DNA from: Siphonodentalium dalli
Taxonomy: Eukaryota; Mollusca; Scaphopoda; Gadilida; Siphonodentaliidae
Length of the DNA: 64,000 nt
Reading direction: 5' to 3'
NCBI GenBank assembly: GCA_032622095.1
Contig: CP136068.1
Span: 181,416,796-181,480,795 of the forward strand
The notes below the pieces were generated by a model. That model worked only from the letters and a program-made list of their open reading frames with translations, was not told the origin of the DNA and did no database searches. Positions 45,787 through 58,941 of this stretch are shown one piece after another. The translations under genes and the position numbers were made by a program. The stretch's first letter is position 1. Each line of letters starts with the position of its first letter.

Positions 45787-46306
45787 GATCATGCCATGAA
45801 TCTCTACTTTAGCTACGCCCATATAGAGATCATACTCCACTAGTACACAACCTGGGAACGGTTTGATGTTGTGACAGGGAAGTTTATAACATTGAAAAGG
45901 CAGTGCAGGTAATATATTTCTTAGTTATTACCTGTTCCTTAATAATGTAATTCGAAATTGCATGATTTAAGTATCTTAATTATTTGTGAGCGATTTGGTT
46001 TTGCTTTGCTTACAATTTTGGGAATTTATCCCAGGTAATTAATTCACTTGTTTATAAAGTTTATTGCGATATCGGCTCACAAAAAAAGCATGTAATCTTG
46101 AGCTGGGACCACCCCCTAATTTGAAGTAGATTAAGGAACAAGTATTAACAAAGACATATATTCTATACCTTGTTTGTTCAATGTTATATTATCAAGTTCC
46201 CTGTCAGAACATCAAAAGGTTCACAAGTTTTTTGTGAACCTTTTGATGTCTGACCGGGAACTGGTGTAATATGTAGTTGGAGTAGAGATTCATGGCATGA
46301 ATGATC
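45787..46306. mobile_element. Foldback element with about 190 bp arms
   Basis: GATCATGCCATGAATCTCTACT (45787-45808) is mirrored at 46283-46306, and similarity continues inward through GATGTTGTGACAGGGAA, TATAACATTG and ACCTGTTCCTTAAT on the left against their complements on the right. The right arm has an extra nested hairpin (46193-46261; core CATCAAAAGGTTCACAA). No frame. Confidence 0.78.
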
Positions 46307-48650
46307 TAAGAGTTTGGATACTTTTTATATAACATTACTGTAAATTACTTCCGTTACCCAAAATGGATTTGGCTGTAGGGTCACTAGGGTGCATGTACAT
46401 GTGCCATGTATTTAACTGGATGATTAATCCCATGTATTAGTTTAAGCCTACCCATTCATCTGAACGAATGTTCAGCTAATAAGTCCTACTCATTCTGACT
46501 TCTTGTCGAATTTCCCTATATGAATGAATGGGATTCCATAGCATTTCTCTGCTCGCCATCTGCGTATTGGATATACAGTGCTTAACCAGGTCTAGGTGAA
46601 GACCATTCAAGAACCAAAAACTTTATAGGGTCGACACCTACTCAGATAAATTCAATACAACATCAATGGCCAACCTCTGTTAAACTTAACCCGTTGTCTT
46701 TGACCAGTAGTTCCCTTATGATATACATTATGTTCAAATGTTACCAAGTGATTACTGTAAACAAAAGAATATGAATCACCCTGCACTTTTATTATCTGTT
46801 TGTTTCTGTCATCTGCTTACTTATTTCTTCAACATCCCTCCGGATGACGCCCTCCAATAGACCATTCCAATCTACATTGTAGTACTGAGCAGGATACTTC
46901 ATTCAGTAAAGAAAGAGTAATTTAAACAGACATGGCTCATTCAGATTTGGAGGGAATGAAAACAAAATATTGACATATAGGCTTCATATTATGGTCTGAA
47001 TGGCACTTGCCATAGTCACAGCCATTTTCAAATTTTCTCCAAAAGTCAGACATACGTTCTTTATTTCTACCATATCAGGAATAGATTAACACCGAATGCA
47101 CTTTTCTGTTCCATGTTGTGCAAATGGCTTCTTTTTTTTGGGGTTCCAAACACCGTGTTCACAATTGCATTTTTCATCAGTTCAATGCGTCTCTTAGGGT
47201 TACAGCATGCTCATAGAAATGTGGTTCAGATATTTATCAACCTGTTTCAATACCAAGAAAAAGTCAAAACCAAATAATATTATCTGTATTTTGGAGCGCA
47301 AAACGCCATGTGGCTTTGAGAATATGGAGAAAAAAATTGGTCAATTACAGACATCTCCTTATTATTTAAATTTTATTTGTTTTCATGCCGATAAAGTTTT
47401 TATTTTTGGGAAAACAGATTCATACAAGTACAAATGAGCAAAAAATAAACAATTAACACTTTGTTCAACTAATTCCATTCACTGGAAGGGGTGGGGTCTA
47501 ACGACATGCTCCTATATTTGAGCTGCTATACATAATGGTAGTATACAAGAGACTCTTGTAAGCTATCATCACTTATAGCCGATATATATACATGTAAGAA
47601 CAGTGCTTAAAGGCTGTGTGGAGTGGGGTGGGTTTAGCAAGTCCCTGCGCCCCAAGCAATAATATCATAGTTCCAGTCATACAAATTTGAATTTTATATT
47701 ATTGAATCAATCTCAACTACTTGAATTTAAATTTTAGTGTGTGTGCTCAGAGCCTTTGCATATATTACATTAATGGAACTTCAATACTATATGTTGGAAA
47801 ATGTGTAACTGAAATGAAGGTGAATAAATGATATCTGAATACACCCATATTCACCAGTATAATAACAGACTCAGTAAGAAAAACGTCTGCCATTTACAAA
47901 GTTAAATTTTAGCTGCTATATTTTATAATATTATTTGTATTTTGCTTTCATCCTCAAATTCTTTCATTTGTTGCAGTGTTCCTGCTGAACACCTGGCTAA
48001 TGACATTTTAAACTGGTGACATTAAATAAGACATCTATTAACACAGCCTCTAATAAATAGGAACTTGTGGCAAAAGTAAATAATTTTTTCCCTAACATTT
48101 TCAAGAAACTGGGACAGAAATGTTAATATTTTTAGAGAAATATTTATTGAAAATCTATTTTAACAAGACAGTCAATGACTGTGGGGTCGCTCACCAGACT
48201 GCAAAGACTGATAAGACTGGGACTCTGGAGACCAAAACAGTCAGCACTTTTCATAATCACTTTAAAAGAAGTAGATTTAAACAGGATATGTGGCTAGAGA
48301 GACTTCAAGTATGTAGCTTGGTGAAAATCCACCTTGAAATTGCCAACTGTACACTACTGATCACCCCCCTCCTCCAGCTCAACAAGTCCCCTCCCGACCG
48401 GGCTCCAGACTCCCAAGTCTTAGGTTGGAATTTCACAACCGACACCTCAAACTTTCTCAATTGTTGGAAATTTCCAATCTCACAAGCGCCTTTTTCTAAA
48501 ACCATTTAAACATGTTTGAAGCCCAATTATCCATGGACCCAAAACACAATACATGTATGTCAGACCAATCAGTCAGGTGGTTCCAAGGTAGATGTTTTAA
48601 TGAATTTGGTATTTCGATGATTTTATTGGACACAAAAGTGTTAACTCCCC
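46307..48650. other. Unassigned sequence
   Basis: About 2.3 kb without a convincing gene or repeat. The frame 48120-48509 (129 codons) lacks domains, and its last third resembles the non-coding interior of family G (AATTGTTGGAAATTTCCAA). It is therefore not called. Confidence 0.4.
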
Positions 48651-49195
48651 ATAGCCTGCCATTTCTTGACAGGTTGACCTCATTTTAACAAATCTGAATC
48701 TCAGTCACTAAAGGATCCTCCTGATTCCTCCATACTATATGTATTAAAGCTAAATAGTCCAAACTCTCTTGAGAAGACATTTTAAGAATTACTATAGAGA
48801 CATATAGTTATGTCCCTGGTCCCACAGTGGGACCAGGGACATAACTATATGTCTCTATAGTAATTCTCCCACCCTATTTAACCTGGTGACCCCATCTGAA
48901 TAAATTTGAATCCCAGACACCAAAGAACCCTTCATACATATCATAAATATCAGTAAAATAGACCTGATGGTCCTTGTGAAGGAAGCATATTAAGAGGGAA
49001 ACTGTCCCTCGCTTGGCCCCTATTTGACCAGGTGACCCCATTAAAAAAAATCTGCATTGCAGTCAAGGAAGAACATTCCATTCTATATAAGCCAACTAGT
49101 TCTTGCAAACATATTTTAAGAATTACTATGTAGTGAAATAGTTAAGTCTCTTGCTCTGGCCTTATTTGACTTTGTGATCCCATTTTCACAAAGGA
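48651..49195 (+). repeat. Family H monomer array, copy 1
   Basis: Three diverged monomers of roughly 160-190 bp with the landmarks TTTTAAGAATTACTAT, a TAGTTATGTCCCTGG-like box and TTGACC-GGTGACCCCATTT. The first contains a perfect 83-nt palindrome (48785-48867). Relatives lie at 50725-51095. Confidence 0.75.
48785..48867. repeat. Perfect 83-nt palindrome
   Basis: Two exact 41-nt arms around a single central base (48826). The arm runs from AGAATTACTATAGAGACATA to CCTGGTCCCAC. It arose inside a family H monomer. Confidence 0.97.
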
Positions 49196-49199
49196 TAAG

Positions 49200-50180
49200 A
49201 ATTAACTTCCCCAGTTGAAGTTGGTGATATTCACCCATTGGGCACCTCATTTATGAATTTTATCTTCTGCAAATTAGGGGATATAGAAACTTCCTAGAAG
49301 GGAAATTTAACTAACAACAATGTAAATTTGATACTATAGATACTTCCCAGAAGATGAGGCCTAAGCAGAATGAGGTCTCCAGAGGGTGAATTTGGTGATG
49401 CTAGCCTGCTGTGCGGGATAGCATCACAAAAAGCGTGTCTGTTTCTACATTGTGCATGCCTGGCCTCAAGCAACACAATGTATTATACAATCAAGCCTTG
49501 AAATAGTGTGATAGTGTGTCTGTCATTTGCAGAATGAGGTCCCCAGAGAGTGAATTTAGTGACGCTAAATTCACCCTCTGGGGACCTCATTCTGATAAGG
49601 CCCTCAACTGCTATGGAAGATCTAGAATAAAATTGAATTTCCCCAGTTGAAGTTGGTGATGTTCACCCATTGGGCCCCTCAATTATGAATTTTATCTTCT
49701 GCAAATTAGGGGATATAGAAACTTCCTAGAAGGGAAATTTAACTAACAACAATGTAAATTTGATACTATAGATACTTCCCAGAAGATGAGGCCTAAGCAG
49801 AATGAGGTCTCCAGATGGTGAATTTGGTGATGCTAGCCCGCTGTGTGGGATAGCATCACTAAAAGCATGTCTGTTCCTACATTGTGCATGTCTGGCCTCA
49901 AGCAATACAATGTATTATACAATCAAGCCTTGAAATAGTCTGTCTGTTATTTGCAGAATGAGGTCCCCAGAGGGTGAATTTAGTGACGCTATCCTGCACA
50001 GCTTCACAGAAGATGAGGCCTAAGCAGAATGAGATCTTGAGACTCTAGATACTTCCCAGAAGATGAGGCCTAAGCAGAATAAGGTTCTCAGAGGGTGTAT
50101 TTGGTTATGCTAGCCTGCTGTGTGGAGCAACCCCCTGAATTCACCCTCTGGGAACCTCATTCTACAAATGCCAGACACTC
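49200..50180 (+). repeat. Family J tandem duplication
   Basis: Two complete units in a 427-428 bp register (CCCCAGTTGAAGTTGGTGAT at 49211 and 49638), then a partial third. Each contains GATGAGGCCTAAGCAGAATG and the hairpin loop GCTAGCCTGCTGTGCGGGAT. At 49528-49600 a hairpin with about 29 bp arms has lost most of its loop. These copies give the uninterrupted sequence of the Helitron target at 18029/21358. Confidence 0.88.
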
Positions 50181-50724
50181 TTAATTCAAACTTGGAGAAA
50201 ATGAAATTAATCTGATTTTAATGACCACTGAGTGATAATGTAAACAACAAGGGTGCTTCATTGATAACACCATTAATCTCAGTTAAATTACAAATGACAT
50301 GAATTACACTCTCTGGGGATGGAAAGCACTATGGCACAGCAGATGTTATCTACCCATCTGCCAGTTGTATAAATATGTGTCCATCAGAGCACATGGGTGG
50401 CTTGCTGTAGTAGAGAATACAAGGATTTAAAGTCATTTACTGAACATTTCTGTACATCTGTCTGTTCCTGATTTCTCCCAAACCCCTGATTTCAACCAAA
50501 TATAGTGGAGTGACTAGAGGTACCTCCCCTCCCCTCCCAAAGATGTAATGTCATAGGTTCTTCAAAATTTTAATGAGTTTTTTTTTAAAAATAAAATATT
50601 TTATTTAATAAAACAAAAATTATTTATTAAAAATTGAGCAATAAGTTAAATTGAAAAAAAAATTGAGCAATAAATTAAATTGAAAAAAAAATTGAGCAAT
50701 AAGTTAAATTGAAAAAAAAATTCA
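50181..50724. repeat. A+T-rich stretch with 30 bp triplication at 50630-50722
   Basis: Three copies of ATTGAGCAATAAGTTAAATT followed by a run of A, period about 29-30 bp. The rest is unassigned. Confidence 0.8.
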
Positions 50725-51095
50725 AAAATTCAGATTTATGTCCATAGCCCCACCCACATTTGACCCAGTGACCTCATTTGAACAAATCTGAACCAGTCAC
50801 CCAAGGTACCCTCATACCAAATATGAACCCATTCGGCCCGACAACTTCAGAAAAGAAGTCGTTTTAAGAATTACTATGTGGAAAAATAGTTATGGTCCTG
50901 ACATCAAAACTATTTGACTTGGTGACCTCATTTGAACAAATCTGAATGAGAGTCACCTAGGGAACATCCACACCAAATATGAACCAATTCGGTATGATAG
51001 TTTCAGAGGAGAAGATGTTTTTAAAAAAAGTTGACAGACAGACGGACAGACGTAATGACTATAGCTCCACCGGAGACTTTGTCTCAGGTGAGCTA
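50725..51095 (+). repeat. Family H monomer array, copy 2
   Basis: Two monomers of about 170 bp (GTGACCTCATTTGAACAAAT, AATATGAACC-ATTCGG). Ends with GACAGACAGACGGACAGACG and GTCTCAGGTGAGCTAAAAAC, the end signature shared by several such families in this window. Confidence 0.8.
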
Positions 51096-51994
51096 AAAAC
51101 TCCATGTTTCTCCTGTGCTTTTGGCAATAATAATGCAAACTTGACTTCAAAACTATTTTCAAGCCATATGTTTTGTTGTTGCTATTGTTGGGAATAGAGC
51201 ATCTTTAGTGTTGAGAATTATGTAAATCCCATTCTTGTAATTAGATCTTATGAGAATTCATTCAAAATAATATGTGCAACAAAATAGACCTGTCTTCAAT
51301 ATAAAATTTTGTGGAACATAAATATAAAACATAAAGGTGGTTCCAATTCTTTGTTCTACAATTTCCTAGGGGTATCTAATTTTTAACTATTTAATTATGT
51401 TCATGAAGTATCAATCTTATTCTTCCTGTAGACCACCAAATTGCAATATGAAAAAAAGTCAAAAAATTAAGATGAATTGAAATTATTTTATTTTTCAACA
51501 AAACATTTATCAATACAAAACTCTACATATGTATATTAAACATTAGACTACAAACATAAGAATATATAGAAATTATCTGTAGAATATATATAAATAGATA
51601 TAAAATATTAATTATTGAACTAGACTCTAGTCCTATTTCTACAATAAATATATAATCAAAATTTCAAATCATTTGAAATGTTAAACTTCCACAGACTATC
51701 AGAGAACATTTGAAATATACAGGCCACTTTAATATGAGGTAAGCTAACTCATTAATCTAGGCGATGAATGTAATAATAATGGCTTTAATAACTATTGAAT
51801 TGTGTTGTTTTTGTCACAATTCGGAAAACAGGAAAAACAAGTGCAGTGCCAAGCATGGAATATGCTCAGTTTAGAATGTGGGTATAGCTAAGCTATAATA
51901 CTCCAGGCACATCAGACATGAAAGTGGAAAAGTAAGGAAATAAATCGGGGAAAGCTGATTTTAAAAATATTATTTAGACCATAACATCGCGGAC
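51096..51994. other. Unassigned A+T-rich sequence
   Basis: No supported feature in about 900 bp. Confidence 0.35.
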
Positions 51995-53085
51995 GAGTCA
52001 CGAAAAGTCCCCTAAAATCCAAGTTGAGCTTTTTGAGTTACATTATTTTTTCCATATAATAAAAAAAAAAAATATTTTTCACAATCATGAAACATAATTA
52101 TACAAAAGGCACTCAATATTGTTCGATACACAGTTCTTGAACAAAAGACACCCATTCAAAGGGAAACTTCAAATAAATTTTGCAGATATGGATATGAAAT
52201 AAAACACGGAGCCAAAACAATGACGATTTTGAGGGCATACTGTTGTATTCGATGTCAGATTTCTCGGGCTTCTCAAAACATAGACGCGAGCTATCTATTT
52301 TAAAAACTGCACAGACACCACTCCATCGCTATAATAGGAATTAGCAAGTATGCGTATCATAAGTGGTCAAAACTTCTAAAAACATAACCCTACCCCCCAA
52401 AACTGGTTATCAATGATCTGGTCGTATTTTGCTGTTCTATTTTGTCTAATCTAGTCATATGAATTACGCAGTTATTCCAGTTTATGTGAAATGTGAGTAC
52501 GAGAACGAATATAGTGACACGATCAGAATAATACAATCGCGGTCATAAATGGCCACAAACAACAAGCCAAGCCAAGATGAAAGCAACATACTGGATAACT
52601 ACCTAGTAGGTAAAATACGTATGAGTAATATACAAGTAATATACGTTCAGGTTCTGTTTAGTCGGGCCAAGTTAAATAATTCAGAAAAAATTGCCTTATT
52701 CTTCCGTTTCTAACCATTGTATGAGACCTTGCTTTTCGCTGTATATCTCGCAAGATATTTTAGAGAGAATTCGTACATCCCCGATTAAATGTTTCTCTTA
52801 TACTCTGAAATAATTCTCCCTCACATATTTCGAGCTGTTGTCACTCTTATGCGATTAGCTATTAAATTTTGGTGGCCATTTTGAGACGTACATTCTACTT
52901 ATATGGTTCACGACTAAGCATTGTTTGTATATACCTCAATGTATTATGAATTTGGAATTAATTGATCTACACATGACTGCATTCGCATATGGCCTGATGG
53001 AAATGCTTCAGAATTTGAACCACTCCGAAAAATCAAGATATCTCAGAAAGCTCAACTCTGATTTTAGGGGACTTTTGTGACGTTC
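51995..53085. mobile_element. TIR element, 1.09 kb, no transposase
   Basis: Inverted ends of about 42 bp: AAAAGTCCCCTAAAATCCAA and GTTGAGCTTTTTGAG at the left (from 51995), mirrored at 53041-53085 (CTCAGAAAGCTCAACTCTGA, TTTTAGGGGACTTTTGTGAC). About five mismatches between arms. The target duplication cannot be fixed, because the outermost bases differ by small indels. No frame over 60 codons inside. Confidence 0.8.
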
Positions 53086-53269
53086 ATAAACATGAAACCC
53101 ATTGCAAAGGGATTGACTATTTCCTTCATATTGGTCTATCACTATATACGAGTGGCCATTTCTTGTCGGTAGTATTTTATTGCCATGATGGGAATCATAA
53201 TCAAGAGTTTTGATGTTAAATTATATGTTATGATCTAAATTAGTATAGACAAATGTGCATAATAATCCA
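53086..53269. other. Short spacer
   Basis: No feature seen. Confidence 0.4.
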
Positions 53270-54156
53270 AACTAGAGGTGTGACTGTCCCAATGGGACTA
53301 CGGATACCCCCCTGTTTTTAAAATACTAAGATGTTTCACATGTCAGTAAACATTTAGTTAAAATAATAAAATAACAGTTCCCATTGCAGGTGTACAACCA
53401 TAACCCTACGGATACCCCCCTGTTTTTAAAATACTAAGATGTTTCACATGTCAGTAAACATTTAGTTAAAATAATAAAATAACAGTTCCCATTGCAGGTG
53501 TACAACCATAACCCTAATCTTAAACCTATTGACCGAAAAATGTAGGAATAAAAGCTTGAACAAAATTATGTATGTTGCGAAAAACTTTCTAAGTCGAAAA
53601 AGGGGAATAACTCCACACAAAAAATGTCGGACAGACGTCATAATCAGAGGTGCACAGGTTCCCATGGTACTAAATATCAGTGCCAACATTAAAAAACATT
53701 GACCGAAAAATGTAGGAATAAAAGCTCGGACAAAATTATGCATGTTGCAAAAAAAAATTCTAAGTCGAAAAAGGGGGATAACTCCACCAAAAAATGTCGG
53801 ACAGACATCATAATCGCAGGTGCACAAGTTCCCATGGTACTAAATATCTGTGCCACGTTTTAAAAAAATTGACCGAAAAATGTAGGAATAAAAGCTCAGA
53901 CAAAAGTATACATGTTGCGAAAATTTTCTAAGTCGAAAAAGGGGGGATAACTCCACCAAAAATAGTCCGACAGACGTCGTAATCGCAGGTGCACAGGTTC
54001 CCATGGTGGTTGATGTCTGTGCCAAGTTTCACGGAAATTGATCAAAAAACGACTGAGAAAAACTCCGGACAAATTTGTGTCCACGGACGGACGACGGACG
54101 GACGGACGGACAAGCTGACTCCAGTATACCCCCCCTAACTTCGTTGCGGGGGGCAT
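53270..54156 (-). repeat. Family K element, copy 1 (about 170 bp monomers)
   Basis: Starts AACTAGAGGTGTGACTGTCC and ends ACTTCGTTGCGGGGGGCAT. The first 108 bp (ACGGATACCCCCCTG onward) is duplicated in tandem. Then come four monomers of about 170 bp (TTGACCGAAAAATGTAGGAA, GGATAACTCCACC, TTCCCATGGTACTAAATATC) and a GGACGGACGG tail. Strand is arbitrary. Minus-strand frames such as 53462-53827 repeat a 57-residue block and are repeat artefacts. Confidence 0.88.
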
Positions 54157-54931
54157 AACTAGAGGTGTGACTGTCCCAATGGGACTACGGATACCCCCCT
54201 GTTTTTAAAATACTAAGATGTTTCACATGTCAGTAAACATTTAGTTAAAATAATAAAATAACAGTTCCCATTGTAGGTGTACAACCATAACCCTAATCTT
54301 AAACCTATTGACCGAAAAATGTAGGAATAAAAGCTTGGACAAAATTATGTATGTTGTGAAAAAATTTCTAAGTTGTAAAAGGGGAATAACTCCACCAAAA
54401 AATGTCGGACAGACGTCATAATCGCAGGTGCACAGGTTCCCATGGTACTAAATATCAGTGCCAAGATTAAAAAACATTGACCGAAAAATGTAGGAATAAA
54501 AGCTCGGACAAAATTATGAATGTTGCAAAAAAAGTTTCTAAATAAAAAAAGGGGGATAACTCCACCAAAAAATGTCGGACAGACGTCATAATCGCAAGTG
54601 CACAAGTTCCCATGGTACTAAATATCTGTGCCACGTTTTTAAAAAATTGACTGAAAAATGTAGGAATAAAAGCTCGGACAAAAGTATACATGTTGTGAAA
54701 ATTTTCTAAGTCGAAAAAGGGGGGATAACTCCACTAAAAAAAGTCCAACAGACGTCATAATCGCAGGTGCACAGGTTCCCATGGTGGTTGATGTCTGTGC
54801 CAAGTTTCACGGAAATTGATCAAAAAACAACTGAGAAAAACTCCGGACAAATTTGTGTCCACGGACGGACGGACGACGCCGACGGACGGACTCAAGTATA
54901 CCCCCCCCTAACTTCGTTGCGAGGGGTATAA
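54157..54931 (-). repeat. Family K element, copy 2
   Basis: Direct repeat of copy 1 abutting it at AACTAGAGGTGTGACTG. Lacks the 108 bp tandem duplication. The tail carries GGACGGACGGACGACG. The two copies are about 85-95% alike by eye. Confidence 0.9.
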
Positions 54932-55120
54932 TTATTGGAATTTATGGGTCAAAAGAGAAGGGTTAATATAACATCTAAACTATAGAGCCTGTCACCACTA
55001 TCATCGTGTAAGCAGTTCTATTTATGTTTTTGCAAATTGCCATGTGAGATATACAAATAATAGTTATTTAATAATGGCATTGTTAAAAGGGGTTAAAACA
55101 TCTATCTTGGCCCTGTTTGA
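54932..55120. other. Short spacer
   Basis: No feature seen. Confidence 0.4.
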
Positions 55121-55330
55121 CCACTTTTGTAATAAAATCGCCAGCTTTTGTAGTAAAGTGAGGTCTCTGCATTTGTAATAAAAATTGTCAGCTTTTGTAA
55201 TAAAAAAATCTTGTCTCCACTGTTGTAATAACAAAATTACAGCTTTTGAAGTAAACCGACTCAGTTTTTATGGGCGAGGAATGATTTTCATGACAAAGTC
55301 ACAATGATAACCCATAGCAGCTATCGCCAA

Positions 55331-55425
55331 TACGAGTGTGACGTGTACCAGGAGGCACTTAATGAGTCCAGTTCCGTGCCTAAGCATAAGAGAACACACA
55401 TAGGTGATCAATCATATGAGTATAA
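55331..55425 (+). pseudogene. C2H2 zinc-finger relic, arm 1
   Basis: Translates as YECDVYQEALNESSSVP followed by KHKRTHIGDQSYEYN. It keeps the first cysteine, the HxxxH zinc pair and the inter-finger linker (H-I-G-D-Q-S-Y, compare the usual TGExPY). The second cysteine is tyrosine, so it cannot bind zinc normally. The frame ends soon after. It mirrors the minus-strand relic at 55780-55860, which shares the same Cys-to-Tyr change, so the loss preceded the inverted duplication. Confidence 0.8.
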
Positions 55426-55599
55426 TTCATAATTTCATTTTTTTATTGCTCTGCCTGACAATCAACAATAAAATTATTTGTATTAATATATATCATTGAA
55501 TAAATTTTGAAATGAGACTGAACATTTTGACACACGAACATTTTGACTTGAAAGTTTGACATAGGCCTTTCCTCCAAAGATGAGGCCAACTAGACCAAT

Positions 55600-55960
<361 letters not shown>

Positions 55961-56106
55961 TATCGGGTTGATTTTGTCATGAAAATTGTCCAGCGCCCAT
56001 TAAAATTTATTGAGTCGATCTACTTCAAAAGCTGTAATTTTGTTATCACAAAAGTTGAGACATGGTTTTTTTTACTACAACAGCTGGCGATTTATTTCAG
56101 AAGTGG

Positions 56107-56488
56107 TAAGTACTTCAAAAGGTGGGCACATTTCGGGTGCCCAGTGGACTCCCCTGGGCCACGGAAAGGAGGGAAAGTGCCCCCTTCATGCCCCCTTCTC
56201 CGGCACCCCTGATGGTAGATATATAAACTGGAATTGTTCCAAGGGCTTTGGTGGCTGATCATTAGAATAATTTGATCAAATGAAGGATTTGCATATTCAA
56301 AACAGGACATGACATCTAATACTAAATAAACCACTTCTGAATTAATGATATGTGTTACTGGGAAGAGTTCATAATTTTGAAAACTAATCAATCAATCAAT
56401 AAGATGATGAATATTTGAGTTATTGAATCGGAAACATACAAGTGTCTATGTGATGGATGGAAAGTGTTAATAATAAGGTGTTTTATAG
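56107..56488. other. Unassigned; short (AATC)n at 56387-56401
   Basis: A G+C-rich patch at 56130-56210 and a short AATC run that might be a SINE tail remnant without a body. No gene. Confidence 0.4.
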
Positions 56489-57004
56489 TGTTTAAAGGCA
56501 CAGGCGGCGTTCATTGCAGAAATATTTATATTTGTTCAAATCAACAGAAGGAACACCAAAATATATACAGTTCCGCTCATATGCCAAACATAATAAGCGC
56601 ATAAACAGTGTATTGTCGTCAAAATGTACGATGGTGTATGTAAAGAAGAGCCTGCTCGTGTTACAGAAATTGTGCTTCTGTTTACACAACACAGCGCAAT
56701 TATATTGGTTAATCACACAAAAATGATATAAACGCTCTTTATTATTTCTATACCAGGAAAACATTAACAAATAACACTCTTTATGTTTACCATATCTGGA
56801 TCTAAACAAAAGCCAGGTAACGTAACGTTTTTTGCTTTTGTTTACATAACAAAGGGGGAAAATTTACAATAACACACTGTTTATGCCATATTTCTGATTG
56901 GCATACAAGGTCTGTCTATATCTTACTATTCTGTTTATGGCGGTTTTTGACGGAGGTGAATATTTTAACAGCATACCCACTGCCAACACCGCCCGTATCT
57001 TTAA
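56489..57004 (+). mobile_element. MITE family D, copy 2
   Basis: Full-length match to 6757-7286, about 49 kb away. Ends TTTAAAGGCACAGGCGGCGT and CACCGCCCGTATCTTTAA are inverted. Interior anchors include AAGAGCCTGCTCGTGTTACA and ACGCTCTTTATTATTTC. No frame is conserved. Confidence 0.88.
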
Positions 57005-57394
57005 TGATGAACCTGTTTAAAAGTAGAATGGTTAATTTAACATGTTCTGCCCTGTTGAATCAAGTCATGTTTGAGACATGTAGATTATTCACATTTGTTA
57101 GTAGACAATATTTTTAATTATTGCTAGCATATAGTCTATGTAATGGTTGGCCTTGATAAACCTAGGTGAGATATGACAATGATCAGATTGAAAATAACTG
57201 AGTACTTACACCAGATAACAAAGGTCTATGAAATTTTTGGGAAGGGTTAATTATTCAACCAATCATTACCAACAAGAACATTGCTAGGGCATGGCAAAAT
57301 ATGCCCTTTAGCCATTTTGAATTGTACTACCAAAAATAAAATAACATTTTGAGCTTACATTTGAAGAATATCTGATATACTCCTAATTTCAATG
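57005..57394. other. Unassigned sequence
   Basis: No feature seen. Confidence 0.35.
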
Positions 57395-57955
57395 CCAAAT
57401 TGCGGTCAAATTCAAAGTCGAAAAAGGGCCGTAACTCATGTAAAAATAATTGGACGGAACCCATATTTGAACTTGGCCTGTATCGTTAGCTGGGACATAC
57501 ACATATCAACTTTGGTTCAGATCAAATAATCCAAACTGGAGTTATCGGTAGGAAACCAAAAATGTTAACAGATGGTCAAATTCTAAGTCGAAAAGGACTG
57601 CAACTCATGTAAAAATAATTGGACGGAACCCATAATCGAACTTGGCCTGTATCTTTAGCTGGGAAATACACATACCAACTTTGGTTCAGCTCAAAAAATC
57701 CAAACTGGAGATGTCGGTCGGAAACCAAAAATGTTAACAGATGGTCAAATTCTAAGTAAAAAAAGGGCTGTAACTCATTTAAAAATAATTGGACGGAATC
57801 CATATTCGACCTTGGCCTGTATCTTCAGCTGGGAAATACAGATAGCAACTTTGGTTCAAATAAAATAATCCAAAATGAAGTTATCGATCGAAAAACAAAA
57901 AATGATGACTGATGGACGGATGGCCATAACTATTAATACAATTTTTTTTCAAAAG
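57395..57955 (+). repeat. Family L array, 170 bp monomer, 3 copies
   Basis: AATAATTGGACGGAACCCAT recurs at 57445, 57615 and 57785, an exact 170 bp period. Other landmarks are CTTGGCCTGTATC, AACTTTGGTTCAG and ATCCAAACTGGAG. Ends in GATGGACGGATGGCC. Confidence 0.92.
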
Positions 57956-58340
57956 GTCGTATAAAAACTAGACAGGTGAGGGGAGTGTCATCATAAACCT
58001 GCACATAAAATATGAACATGATCAGATAAAAAAAACTTGAGTTATAGCATCCGATAAAACATGTCTATTGGTGGATGGAAAGTTTTAATTATTCCCAAAC
58101 CCGATCAACACCAAAAACTATACAGGTGAGCAGTGATTGCGAATAAAATATTAAATCAATTCGATAAAAAATACTTGAGTTATCAGTCAGATAGAAAGTG
58201 TCTACAGAGTGACAGACGAATGACGGATGGTTGATCCTGATGTCAGCATTATGTGTACCATACATGTTATGGGTACACATAAAAATCTTTTCAGATTTCA
58301 AATCTTGCTATTTTCCATGCCCAACAAGAGCTAGTTCAAG
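57956..58340. repeat. Probable diverged continuation of family L
   Basis: Two weak repeats with ACTAGACAGGTGAG / ACTATACAGGTGAGC and GATAAAAAAxACTTGAGTTAT, about 115-120 bp apart. No gene. Confidence 0.55.
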
Positions 58341-58941
58341 TTTCCGTAAACGTAAACCAGTTATTGAAATCAGTTGGGATAATGCTGTTTCATGTTGAAG
58401 TCCCATGCAGATATCTTTCTATATCGGGGTTTAGCGTTGTTAACCAGCTCATATAAAACCCCCAAACAACTGTAATAAAATATAACAATTATGACAGAAA
58501 ACCGTTTTTTTTCCCATAAAAATTATTATATTTGTTCTGAACTCCTCAAGAGTTGCCAACTGAAAGTAGTAATGTATTAATGCAAAAATATTTTTTTTAT
58601 CACACTGTTTACATAAATACAAACTCATTTGACCTCACAAATTGACATTGTGAATTAAATGTAAATACACAGAGGTTAGTGGTAATTATATTACATATAA
58701 TATTCTATGTGCAATTTAAAAGGAAAGTTAGATAATCATATATCATTATGACCACAATGTCACCCGTTTCGATGTATATAGCATCAAGTAATGATTTGTA
58801 GGCCAATGTCAATTAAAACTGACAAAAATTACCGCCACTGGATCTGGGTGTAAAATCTTATATAGAAAGATATATACACAGGTTTTCGACGTAAAACAGC
58901 ATTATCCCAACCGATTTAATTAGCTGGTTTTTCTACGGAAA
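58341..58941. mobile_element. TIR element, 601 bp, about 90 bp inverted ends
   Basis: Left TTTCCGTAAA, GTAAACCAGTTATTG and CAGTTGGGATAATGCTGTTT run to about 58436. They are mirrored at 58860-58941 (AAACAGCATTATCCCAACCG, TCTACGGAAA). Interior A+T-rich without a frame. Superfamily unknown; the flanks show no clear target duplication. Confidence 0.82.

Noticed and set aside
48120-48509. 129-codon plus-strand frame
   Set aside because: No recognisable domain, and the distal part resembles the non-coding interior of family G.
53462-54691. Hydrophobic minus-strand frames with repeated blocks such as AFIPTFF
   Set aside because: They coincide with the 170 bp monomers of family K; the same phrase repeats once per monomer and breaks at indels.
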